NCBI GenBank assembly: GCA_949825045.1
Contig: OX463818.1
Location: forward strand, 33,744,906 to 33,808,905
Length of the DNA: 64,000 nucleotides
Direction: 5' to 3'
DNA from: Argyresthia goedartella
Taxonomy: Eukaryota > Arthropoda > Insecta > Lepidoptera > Argyresthiidae
In this document: piece by piece, positions 51,906 through 62,242 of the stretch
Position numbering within the stretch: the first letter of the stretch is position 1
Layout: every line of letters starts with the position of its first letter
Program-made: the position numbers and the translations under genes
Notes under the pieces: generated by a model
Told to the model about the DNA's origin: nothing
What the model saw: the letters and a program-made list of their open reading frames with translations, nothing else
Databases searched by the model: none

Positions 51906-53249
51906 TTTACGATTTTCCTAACCTAGCCTATAATCCTATTGAAATTTAGCCACAATAACCTACTCTAGACAAATTTGGCTTTTCTTTGCATACGCTCCGC
52001 TCCGCTCTGCTCCGAGGTGCTTCTTCTAAGTTCTAACCTAAACTATATTCCAATTGAAATTTAGCCACAATAACCCTCTCTAGCCATATATAAATAATAG
52101 GTGTCCAAAGCGACTCAAACGAAAAGAAATTATGTTTACTGTCGCGAATGCAAGCAATGAAGGCCTTAATGGACCAGATTCCAGGGCCGTAAAACATAAT
52201 TAAAAAAGAAAAAAAGCAAGCAATGTAGAATGTATTTGGCTTGTTGCGTTCCGTTACTAAAAACTGAATCTCAGTAAATCTAAAAGAACACATTGAAATA
52301 AGCACAAGCCCAAAAACGCAAATAAACAAGCATGTGCATACAAAAATATATTCGATAGTAGCTTTATTACTATATAATTCGGTTTAATGCACACTTTCAT
52401 CTATGTATTCTCATCCTAAAATAAGCGTACAACGAAACGTAACACATTATGAGGTTATTATTGCGTGTTGCATTATTGTGTGTGTCAAAAAAAAAGCAAA
52501 ATTTTCTAGATTTTCATAAAAACATACCTGAAAAACTGTTGAGTTCCGACACCTGAAACTTTAAGGCCGTGTTTGAAATAACCAAAACTAGCAAAACGCC
52601 TGGTTTCTAAAGTCTAGCCGTTAATACGGCATTCACGATAACGTTCATTCAATGTGCACATAGCTTAACTGCCACTATTGAAGACACCAGACACACCACA
52701 AGCCAACCAGCAACCTCATAAAGCAGTCACCGTGGCTGGATCGGGCTTGGAAATCATCATCAGGAATACAACTGTATGAACCCCAAAGGTAAAGGCCTCT
52801 AAATGCGTTTTACAAACACCGAGTAATGGTCGGTCACCCAGATAAGGAAAGCGCGATTGCGAATAATTAATGTGTTAATACTACACTAAGAATTCATATA
52901 TCATTAATTTTCCTTTTACGACTTGTTATTAATAAATTATGTCTATGTCTATGCTAGAGGTAATTGAATCTACAGACATACATATAGAGTGACTGAAAAT
53001 TAGCTGACTGAATTTCAGGGTTATTTCAGGTATATTAGTACCGTTGTCAAAGAATTAGAAAATTATAGAAGTTCTTAAGACAAAGTTGTTTAATCCACAT
53101 TATTACAAGACAGATGCAACAATTACAAGAAGATAGACAAATAATAATTATACATATATATTGTTATAAGAAAGTTGCTGAAAACCCCGACCATGTCAAG
53201 GGTCTATCATTTCGAAGGAGACAAGGATATAAATAGGAAGAACGAGAGA
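51906..53249. other. Stretch without recognised gene
   Basis: 'aatttagccacaataacc' occurs twice (51945 and 52060). A 98-codon minus frame (52033-52329) is hydrophobic and Phe-rich but lacks context or motif. Confidence 0.4.
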
Positions 53250-53511
53250 AAATAATAATAATAATACCTTGGACATTATTTACACAGATTGATCTAGCCC
53301 CAAACTAGGATTCCCGGCTGTATCTTGGGTGCTAGACAACGATACACATACTTGTACTGATAACTATTATACTTAGATAGATAAACAACCATGACTAGGG
53401 TACAAAAATCCGTTCTCATTAAACGAATTTTGCCCCCACCGGGTCTCGAACCCGGGACTTGGTTCTTGGCTTCGTAAGCAGGGTCACTGCCGACTAGGCC
53501 ATTCGGGTCGT
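53250..53511 (-). mobile_element. SINE, (TAA)n-tailed family, copy D
   Basis: Complete minus-strand copy with box B GGTTCGAGACC and a box A-like TGGCCTAGTCGGCAGTG. Small insertions versus copy A ('ggct' at ~53316, 'ttggttc' at ~53459). Confidence 0.85.
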
Positions 53512-54617
53512 CATCAAAATAATATCTATATTTCCTGTCGATACTCTCTTCCGAGAACTAAGGCTGACCACTTGGAGACCTGACACCTTTTCGGTTTAAC
53601 ATGCATCCAAATTGAGAAACATCGAGGATAAAAGAGATTAAAGGTGTAGTTGTTTATCCACCTCAGGAGATGTTTGCATTAAAAACCCTGGACCGTAAAT
53701 CCCCTTCTCTTAGGTATGTTTTATTTTGTCATATACATCCAATAAACAAATATGAAAGCAGTGTTTTATTTTGTCAAATTCCCGCGCTTTTCCCTCTATA
53801 TTTATTTACGTCGGTTTGTTCGTAATTTTCTCCATTCACGCATAACGAATGTTCACAATTTGTTTAAAGCTTTTGAGTTAAAACTTGCTTTGCGTGGGCG
53901 GAATGTAATACGATGAGGTCTCTCTCACTTTAAAAGTATGAAAGAAAAGCATTTCTTTCCTACAAAACAAAACCTTTAATTATCTGAACTCAACATCCAA
54001 ACAGTTCTCGAAATCCTTCGTTGACACTAGTACCATTAACAGTTCCATGATGGAACTACTGATATTTTTTTTTCACTAGTTCCACTAAGAATAGAACTGG
54101 AAATGGAACTAATGATTCATTCCGTAATCGCTAGTTTAGCTTTATATTATTGGCACTTGCGAAATTTCCGAGCTAATAAAAACCTCCAGTGGTAAAAAAG
54201 TTAGTTGAATTTGAAAAAAAAAATGAGATTCCATTTTTACGCCAAAAAAGACTGGACACAGCTTATGCTGAGTGATGTAACATGAATACAGCGCTGTTTT
54301 TTAGGCCAGCCCTTGGAAACTGCCCTTTAATTTCCCTACCGAGGGGCACAGGCCTTTACCCAGATACGAGTAAGATAAAGCCATACTCCACCACGCTGGC
54401 TCAGTCCAGATTGGTGGAGGAATGTAGGTTTTTATTCTGCATACATTGTTTCATATTCGATAAAACATTTTCGAACATTTACATTTGCTTTGATCTAAAA
54501 ACAGTGTTAATGAATGTGTATTTAAGGCCACGCAGTAGGCAATTACAGCCCTTTGTAAACGCAAGTGACGCAAAATAAGAGTATTACAGCAGGTGTTTGT
54601 TTATACTAGCTTGTGGG
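53512..54617. other. Stretch without recognised gene
   Basis: 54280-54440 contains 'ccaccacgctggctcagtcc' plus 'agattggtgga', a motif reminiscent of a common lepidopteran repeat. The remainder is not attributable. Confidence 0.4.
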
Positions 54618-54800
54618 ACTTGCCTCTGTGGCGCAGCGGTTGTGGCTCTGCCTACCATGCGAGAGGTCCCGGGTTCCATCCCCGGCTGGGGGAAAAGAAA
54701 AAAAAACATGTCTTGGATGTTTATGTGTGTGACATCGCTGTTTCTGGTTCCCACGATACAGGGTATTCTGGTGTGGGGACAGAAGCGATGTTTGTGCCTG
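54618..54800 (+). mobile_element. tRNA-derived SINE, plus-strand relative
   Basis: Head with box A-like TGGCGCAGCGG (54629-54639) and box B-like GGTTCCATCCC (54672-54682), body with 'cacgatacagggtattctgg' related to the (TAA)n-tailed family body ('agatacagggaatcctagt'). Different tRNA head, shared body: probably a sister SINE family. Confidence 0.7.
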
Positions 54801-54983
54801 TAAGTAAATGTTTATGTTTGTTGATCTTCACGAATGTCAGAGATACATACGTATAAACGTATTTATAATTATTTTTGCTTGATAAAATTGTCTCCCGAAG
54901 TAATCACAAAATATGTTTTTAAAAGTATAATTTCGCACCGGATTTGAATTATACTTGTTAATTCGTCATACAGTTCTTGCACT

Positions 54984-54984
<1 letters not shown>

Positions 54985-55050
<66 letters not shown>
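54985..55050. repeat. (GAAA)n microsatellite, LINE 3' end
   Basis: About 16 GAAA units directly followed by CATTTATTACACAC. On the minus strand this is ...AATAAATG then (TTTC)n, the 3' terminus of the LINE at 54985-57215. Confidence 0.9.
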
Positions 55051-55502
55051 CATTTATTACACACAAAAAACACACCTTACAGTAGGATAAAACAAAAAAG
55101 TATAATAAACAAAAAGAAACATCTAAAAACACAACTAATTGTAAACAATTATTGGCCAGGGTCACGGTGTGTTCTTCCTGTGCAAAAGGCACTAACTCAG
55201 CATTGTGCTGGGAGTGGAGGCCCTCAGCGTTGATTTTCAGTTAGTGCCAGGTAGTGACCGCACGTGCCACAATTGCTGTGTAGTGTGCGTACAATACTTA
55301 CATAATATTACTTATATTTAAATAAACTATGAACGGTGTGTATATACAAGGCTGAGATAATATGTGCTGTGTGAATAAACTGAAAAATAAATAAATAAAT
55401 AATACAATAAATTAATAATAATTTAAAAATGTGCGACATAACACAATTGCTTTTTATGATGCGATTACGTCGTCGTCGTCAAGTTGAGTTGCGGCGAGTT
55501 GT

Positions 55503-57210
55503 TCAGACAGGGAAGGGAAGTTTCTGCTGTTCAAGCAAATATGCCTTGAGCTTTCGCCCAAAAACATATCTACTGAAAGCTTCGTGGACTGGGGGAGGAA
55601 TATCATTCCAACATTTGGACGCCGCATACCTGAAACTACCCCATCGTTCTATGCTGAGGGGTGAGGATTCTCTCCTTGTGAACGCTACGCTGCCTGGTGG
55701 AAAACTGGAGCTTCTTGTATAGGTAGTTGGGAGCTTCAGTGCGTATGACACCAAAAAGCAACATGGACAAATGGAGTTTTCGTCGGGCTTCCATGTTCAG
55801 GAGGTTTGCATTGTTCAAATGTGGAGTGACATGGGATCTGGGAGGTACCTTGAAGCAAAAACGTGCGCATGCGTTTTGAACACGTTGTATTAACTTTCTT
55901 GTCCGGGCAAGTATACAGCCACCATAAACGACATCACAATAGTTTAATCTTGATAATATAAGCGATTCACTTAGCCTGACACGCAAATCAGTGCTAAGGT
56001 AATCGCGTATATTATAGAGAAGTTTAAGGCGATAGATGCAGTTGCTGACTATGTTGCCTATATGTTTTTCGAAACGCAGCTCTCCATCCATTAAGCCGAG
56101 ATTTTTTGCTTCTACAACCCTTTCCACTGGTTCCCCCATAATAGCTATATTATTGCCGGCAAGGGCTTGCACCGTATTATGGATTTGATTATGAGTACCA
56201 AGTACCATGTACTTTGACTTGCTGGGGTTCAGCACCAGACAGTTCCTGCCAGACCATGTCGCTATGCGATCGAGATCACTGTTGATCTGCCGAGCCGAAG
56301 CTACTGCATCTTCTGATGGTGTCGACAAGTACAACTGCGTATCATCCGCGTACAAGTGGAAAGAGCAGTTTTTGATACCGGTGACAATATCGGCACTGTA
56401 TAAAATAAACAGAAGAGGTCCTAATATGGAGCCTTGCGGGACCCCCCGCGTCAGCTGCTTTGTTGATGAAAACCGCATCGTACCATCATTCTTATGTATT
56501 ACGACTGTTTGCGCACGGTCCGACAGGTAACTACCGAACCACCTAACCGTAGCATTATCGAATCCATAATAAGACATCTTTGATAATAAGAGGGCAGTAT
56601 TAAGACAATCGAAGGCTCTGGAGAAATCTAGCAACACCAAAATTGTGCTCCTCTTCTTGTCGAGCGCCGACAGCACGTTGTCCACGACGTCTAGCAACGC
56701 AGTAGCCGTCCCTCGACCCTTCCGGAACCCAGATTGCAATTCCGGTAGAATGCCATATTCCTCCAGATACCTCGACAGCTGGTTATATACCGCCCTCTCA
56801 ATTACCTTAGACATGCAAGGAAGAATGCTAATGGGACGTACATCGGATATGTGGGCAGGATTAGGTTTCTTGGGGGTTGGTGAGACTTTCGCAGTCTTCC
56901 AGTCAGTCGGAAAGATGTTCGTCAAAATGCTCCGATTAACAATCGCAGTGAGGGTCGGCAATGTCGTAGGTAGAGTCAGTATAACCATGTCTATTCCAAT
57001 TCGGTCAACTCCTGTCGCATTGGTCTTGATAGACGTCAGTATTTTTGCAACAGTGTGTGCAGTGACGGGGTTCAGAAAAAAAACTAGTAGCATTGTCGTG
57101 TCGGTTAAATTCAAAGTAAGTCAAGTCCGAAATGGTCACCTTAGTCGTTCCTGGTACATTCATGAAATGGTCATTAATGGCGTCGGCTTTACCAAAGTGT
57201 GCGGGTAACT
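55503..57210 (-). pseudogene. LINE reverse transcriptase, near-complete RT domain
   Basis: The main frame (55636-57114) spans the RT: DWKTAKVSPTPKKPNPAHISDVRPIS, VYNQLSRYLEEYGILPELQSGFRKGRGT, ILVLLDFSRAFDCLN (catalytic Asp), GVPQGSILGPLLF, CSFHLYADDTQLYLS (catalytic Asp pair), VEAKNLGLM and LNYCDVVYGGC. The N-terminal residues 57114-57210 lie in a second frame. A frameshift near 55740 moves the C-terminal part to 55503-55754 (WGSFRYAASKCWNDIPPPV..FSRYVFGRKLKAYLL). Three frames in all; no early stop within the RT core. Confidence 0.88.
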
Positions 57211-57239
57211 CAATATTTCGTTAGAACGGAGATCACTAC

Positions 57240-58435
57240 ACTACTCACTACAACAACTTACTTACTTACTAATCTTATACATGCCACTTTTGATGAGTTC
57301 TTGTACGATTAGAATTAAGTTTATTAGAAAATAAATAATTTATATTCTATAATTCCTATTTAAATTTTCATGTGTTCAGATAACAAAATGTATGTAACCA
57401 AGTGCATTTATAAGTTTGTATATGGTAGAAAAGAAATGGAGCCCCCATTATTTAAATATGACTATCTTACGATGACATATTTATTTAACGTTTGAATCGT
57501 ATTCCTCCAAAAGTAAGCTGAAGGTAAAATTTTAAGTCCCGCTGTCGGGGTGTCCAGGAGGAGCCCTTTTATTTTAGAGGGTCATGTCGGCGGGACGAGA
57601 GCCTCTGCACATTTATACTAACAGACAGTGGAACCTCATTAAGGTCCCGTTGCCATGGCACTCTAAAAAACTATTTTCTAGCGATGCTTTAGTTTAGAGC
57701 TATGCCATTGTTTTCATCTTACCTACAACCAACTGATTCTAGTTATTGTTCTTATATACTCATATATCTACTTATTATACCTAGTAACTACATATATATT
57801 GCTGCCTTAAATTATAATATTTTATTAATAATTACCTACCTACCTATGAATGAATTGACTGAACTACCTATGAATTGTAGCTATAAATTATTACCTATTC
57901 TAATTATACGGTTGAAATGAAATTTGTCATATCATTATGTATTACCTAACCTACCTAACCGACCAAAAATGAAAACCCTGCTTAGAGCCTAGATTAAGAT
58001 TTTTTATTTTTTTGTTAAATTCTGTTATGTACTAAATAATAAATAATATTTTAATACCTACTAACATATTAAATTAAGAATTTTGTTATATACTTATAAA
58101 TCAAATGTAAAATACCTAATTTAATTTGAATTTGAACCTGCCTACTGTATAACGCAGAATGAAGGTGCTGCGCACAATCCCACGAGGATTATGTAGTATC
58201 TTATAGATTGTGAATGTGTTATGTATTTCTTACCTATAATTCAATAAAAAAAAAATTGTATACGGAACCCATAATTATGGACAAAAATATCCTCCAACAG
58301 AGTAAAATTCTGAGAATGCTTTCAGAATCTGAGTGTGAAACCTATAAACACAGTATGCACTTTAGGTTTCGAGCAAGCATACATTTGTACCCCGAACAGC
58401 ATCTGCCCTGAAGTGGAATAAAATGGGTGGCTTCC
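57240..58435. other. AT-rich stretch without recognised gene
   Basis: 'tatcttacgatgacatat' at 57464 is a lone end of the GTCACCG MITE family. 57535-57680 includes 'ggtgtccaggaggagccctt' of unknown nature. 57700-58140 is rich in ACCTA repeats. Confidence 0.45.
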
Positions 58436-58439
58436 GATT

Positions 58440-59045
58440 CGTCGTCGCCGAGACTCCCATATTCTTTTTTATCTTTTCAATATATTGAAAAATCCGCGCT
58501 ACCGCAGCTACCTTCGAGACCGCTTTGAGTATCTCTTTTTAGGAGATCGGCAACGGAGATCTCACACGGTCTCACTCTTAGCCACTCCAAGGCATACCAC
58601 TTCCGCATATGAGCACTCCTTCAGGTTGCAGGCGGTCCGACTGTGAAACGCACTTCCTTGTGCGATAAGACACATCCCCACTCTTTTCGCTTTCAAAAAC
58701 CGGGTAAAAGAGCACTTCCTCTCTCTTTTGTGATAGTTGTAGTATGTATATTATTATTATATGTAAACTTTATGTACAGGTTTATGTATGTATTGATACG
58801 TATTTAGTAGTTTGGTATTTAAGAGTATGTATTTTATTTACCGTATTTTATAGATATGTAATTTACTTATATGTATTTTATTATTGTTTAGATATTGTGC
58901 ACTGCCTACCCTTTATTGATAAAATTTCCTGTCATGCCTTGGTTTGCTGGAAGAAATCTATTTTTAGAGATAAGCTCGCCTTTGTACATATGTTTTCTCT
59001 TAATGTATCTTTTTTAAATAACTGTGTTCAATAAAGAATTATGAA
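58440..59045 (+). mobile_element. 5'-truncated LINE with 3' UTR
   Basis: The C-terminal coding end (to ~58738), a T-rich 3' UTR, then 'gtgcactgcctaccctttat...ttcaataaagaattatga' and an (ATGA)n-like tail at 59040-59051. The last 150 bp match 44860-45012. Confidence 0.65.
58540..58738 (+). pseudogene. LINE ORF2 C-terminus fragment
   Basis: Reads SHTVSLLATPRHTTSAYEHS then FRLQAVRL-stop-NALPCAIRH and FAFKNRVKEHFLSLL. The stop replaces the Trp of the common R-L-W-N-x-L-P motif, so this is a dead copy of the usual LINE C-terminal 'SF.V.A.RLWN.LP..IR' block. Confidence 0.65.
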
Positions 59046-59217
59046 TGAATGAGATGCAATTTATATACTGCCTGCATATTCTGGGCTTCTGGGTCTACTT
59101 TGTTATATGGGTTCATACATAAGGGTTATGTTCGCGGCTGGCTTCTGAATGAGTTTCTAATATTCATTTATGATTTCCTGATGTTTTTCTTGTATCATTT
59201 AAAAAACTCACGTATTT

Positions 59218-59350
59218 TTAGGGTTTCGTACCTGAAACGGAATAAAGAAACCCTTCTAAAATAACTTCGTTGACCGTCTGTCTGTCTGAAAGGGATGGAC
59301 GTACCAAGTTGAAATAATATCAAATACCCTTCAAGTTGAGAAAAAATCAG
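59218..59350. repeat. GGTTTCGTACC-type repeat fragment
   Basis: 'agggtttcgtacctgaaacgg' and GACCGTCTGTCTGTCTG, family of 38398-38700. Confidence 0.45.
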
Positions 59351-59639
59351 ACATCTGGGTCAACGCAATAAAAAGATACGGCCGCTTATGTCGCTTTGCT
59401 GAATTTGCTTGATACTTGCAAGGGAATCAAATCGTATAAGGTAAGTCCCGTTGGTCAAGATGTAAGCGACCCAGTCATTTGGTACGAATAAGGAAACTAC
59501 CTTTGCCCTTGAGCCATATTAACTTGATCTTTTTTCTGTGACTTACTATTAACCAGTCACACTAACACCCCAGATATCTTTTAAAAAACCGAAGGGTTCC
59601 GAAGTACTTAAAAGCACAAAACAAGACGATAAGACTTAA

Positions 59640-59910
59640 AGCTTAAAACTTGAACTAATTTTATTTTATTGACCTTAATCTAATTTTAATTTGTGGGCAT
59701 GATGTTAGGTGATATGCAAATTGTATTTTTGTTTGTAGCGAAATGTTATCTGATATTAATCTAATTTTATTTTATTGATATCATGCAAATTGTATTTTTA
59801 GAAATATTTTTCAATTGTTTTATACGTGCTGTGCGTAACGCCTTGGATTGTTATCTGTTAAGTTGTACACTAAGATGGAATTAATAAATAAAATAAATAA
59901 ATAAAGTAAT
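59640..59910 (+). repeat. Possible LINE 3' end with (AAATA)n tail
   Basis: Ends 'gtacactaagatggaattaataaataaaataaataaata'. A block 'taatctaattttattttattga' is present twice (59655-59690 and 59757-59780). No coding part is left. Confidence 0.4.
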
Positions 59911-60320
59911 TAGTGAGATGCGATAAAATTATTATAGAATAGTGTTAAATTAAAGAATCCAAGAAGAACCAACTATTCAATTTAATTGGGCCCACCTGCA
60001 TAAAAATTAAATTAATATTAAATCATACAAAAAACTAAAAATGAGGGTACAAGTGTATTTAAATACTGCTAAATACAACCAGTCCATAAAAAGTTGAAAT
60101 GCAACTTCTCATTGAATATTTATCAATAACACACATTCCATAGCAACCTGTCGCATTACCAACAAAATGCTGATAATCTGCAGGACAATAAACTTTTAAG
60201 CAACATGGACATCAAAACACCTGGTCCCCTTTCTAATGAATAAACTGGCAAAACAAAATCGATCAATGACAATCCTCACAAACAAAAGAAGATTTTGAAA
60301 AAAAAACGCTTTATAAGCAA
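59911..60320. other. Stretch without recognised feature
   Basis: AT-rich and single-copy within the window. Confidence 0.45.
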
Positions 60321-60322
60321 GA

Positions 60323-60822
60323 TAACGCCTTTCACAGAGTTCTACGTTGTTTTTTTGTGGTTAACAGGTAAGTAAGGTGTAGATCAACGCCTTTGGCAGA
60401 TTTTTATGTTGTTTTTTTCGGTAACAGGTAAGTAGATTAACACCTTGGCAGAGTTCTACGTTGTTTTTTGTAGTTAACAGGTAAGTAAGGTGTAGATTAA
60501 CGCCTTTGGCAGATTTTAATGGTTTTTATTTTCGGTAACAGGTAAGTAGATTAACACCTTTGGCAGAGTTCTACTTTATTTTTTGTGGTTGACAGGTAAG
60601 TAAGGTGTAGATTAACGCCTTTGGCAGATTTTTATGTTGTTTTTTTTCGGTAACAGGTAAGTAGATTAACAACTTTGGCAGAGTTTTACGTTGTTTTTTT
60701 GTGGTTAACAGGTAAGTTAAGTGTAGATCAACGCCTTTGGCAGAGTTTTACTTTTTTTTTTCGGTAACAGGTATGTAAGGTAAGTAGAATAACGCCTTTG
60801 GCAGAGTCTATGTTGTTTTTTT
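60323..60822 (+). repeat. Tandem array of acceptor-donor (CAG|GTAAGT) units
   Basis: About eight units of alternating 53-61 bp, forming dimers near 114 bp. Each unit has T-rich DNA, then ACAG directly joined to GTAAGT: junctions after 60367, 60427, 60480, 60541, 60595, 60656, 60711 (GTAAGT) and 60770 (GTATGT). Type A units read GTGGTTAACAG, type B TTCGGTAACAG. Between junctions lies AACGCCTTTGGCAGA. This is the layout of recursive (zero-length exon) splice sites. Confidence 0.85.
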
Positions 60823-61633
60823 AGTGAGAATACAATTATATAGTACTTCTTAAATTATTTTAAGTACACCATTATAAATGAAAATATGTTAGCCCATTAC
60901 CCGACAAAAAGCCCCGAATTGTCTAATAAAAAAAAGAATCTGGCCCTAATTCCATACAAATACCGATCTTATAGGGCCGTTTCACTGTGAAAGTCGTTCA
61001 GAATGATGTCTATATCAACCCCTTGAATATAACTACAGCTTTCTGTTACACTCTTTATATGGAAAGTCTCAATCAAAACATAAACGAATCCTCTTTCATA
61101 ATATATTTTAAAATTTCCGATGATGCGAAATAGTGCAACAAGGCAATGAGTCATATGACGTCACGCGGAAATAATGCGCAGAATGACGTTTAATAAAAAG
61201 GCTACCGTATTTCCTGGGGGCAAACATTTTGTTTATTTGGGTGTCTTTTAATGTCAACAAAACAAAGTCAATAAATCCAATAAAAACTGATTATCTTTGG
61301 AACTTTGCCAATTTCATGCCATAACCAAAGTTTTTTTTTAAATATTCATACCTTGTCCAATAATTTTGATATTTTAAATTCCAGGAGATAGATCTGATAT
61401 TAAGAAGATAATCGCCATGCTTAGGAAAGTGAAATCAATGCCGTATTCGTAAAAAAACATTGGATCATCTGCCTTTTATTTCAGAGTTATTTTTGAAGGA
61501 CAGACTGTCGTTAAAGTGGGTTGGATCACCGAATATAAGAGATTGTTACTAATGTTTGCCATGTATTATTTATTTTTTAATTTATTCTTAAAAATTACTA
61601 CTATATTGTTACTTATATATATATATATATAGG
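60823..61633. other. Possible intron sequence, no feature recognised
   Basis: AT-rich and single-copy. Ends in (TA)n and TATATAG, which could serve as a weak 3' splice site before the frame at 61645. Confidence 0.4.
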
Positions 61634-61929
61634 TCTCACTAGAGGTGAGACGTAACACCGAACAGCTTCTGACTGTGTTTCAATTGTTGCCAGGCGACAG
61701 TGACTGCGCAGCACTTGCCGGTGCGGTATGCGTGTTATTCGTACCAGACAACTACCCATACGCGCGCAGGCAGCAGCTGCTAGCGGGCAGCACGCACCGC
61801 ACGGGGCGTGCCGGCAGTCTCCGCTTATGCGGGCGCGTTACAGCCTCAAAGCCGCTGAAATATCTGTTTGTTGATGCTTGGAGGGATATCGTGCGAGAAT
61901 GTGGCAGGTTCTCTGAGATGAATGGATGA
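61634..61929 (+). CDS. Unrecognised GC-rich frame, possible terminal exon
   Basis: After 'tatatatatatag' (AG at 61632-61633) a frame runs ~95 codons to TGA at 61927: RRNTEQLLTVFQLLPGDSDC, VCVLFVPDNYPYARRQQLL, a Gly/Thr/Arg-rich middle, and PLKYLFVDAWRDIVRECGRF. GC content is far above the flanks. No known domain is recognised. It could be the last exon of a host gene on the plus strand, with AATAAA signals at ~62126, or the end of an unclassified retroelement, since an (AAATA)n-like tail follows. The pyrimidine tract before the AG is poor. Confidence 0.35.
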
Positions 61930-62242
61930 TTGTTTTGGCCGTGTATTATGGAATTGAATTGAATTTGCATTTATATTATTGAAACTGAATTGAATTGAAT
62001 CTGTATTTATATTACTGTAATTGCATTGAATTTAATATAATTGAAATCTTATCTTGTAAATATTTCGTGTATATTTGTGTCGATTTGGCATATGCTGTAA
62101 TGGCACAAATATTTAATGTAAATAATAAATAAATAAATATAATATAACTTTAAGAACTTTATTTGTAACTACATCCCTTTTATATATGTCTATATTATTT
62201 AAATTAATATGTGCAGTTGAGAAAAACCACTTGTGGTATTAC
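61930..62242 (+). other. 3'-UTR-like sequence with GAATT repeats
   Basis: Several 'attgaattgaat' repeats, then 'aataataaataaataaata' at 62125. May be a 3' UTR of the frame above or of a retroelement. The third LTR begins at 62243 with preceding 'ttac'. Confidence 0.4.

Larger units (their letters stand above)
54985..57215 (-). mobile_element. CR1/jockey-group LINE, 5'-truncated
   Basis: About 2.2 kb: (TTTC)n tail, ~400-bp 3' UTR, complete RT and C-terminal part of ORF2. The endonuclease is missing; similarity begins at LPAHFGKADAINDHF near 57210. Unrelated in detail to the LINE at 9854. Confidence 0.85.

Noticed and set aside
52033..52329. 98-codon minus-strand hydrophobic frame as a membrane protein
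   Set aside because: No homologous feel, AT-driven Phe/Ile richness, no promoter or splice context.
54955..55233. 92-codon Lys/Glu-Arg repeat protein
   Set aside because: It is a translation of the (GAAA)n microsatellite.
56645..57208. 187-codon plus-strand frame
   Set aside because: Antisense to the LINE reverse transcriptase.
60323..60822. CRISPR array
   Set aside because: Units are directly contiguous with no unique spacers, in a eukaryotic repeat-rich context.
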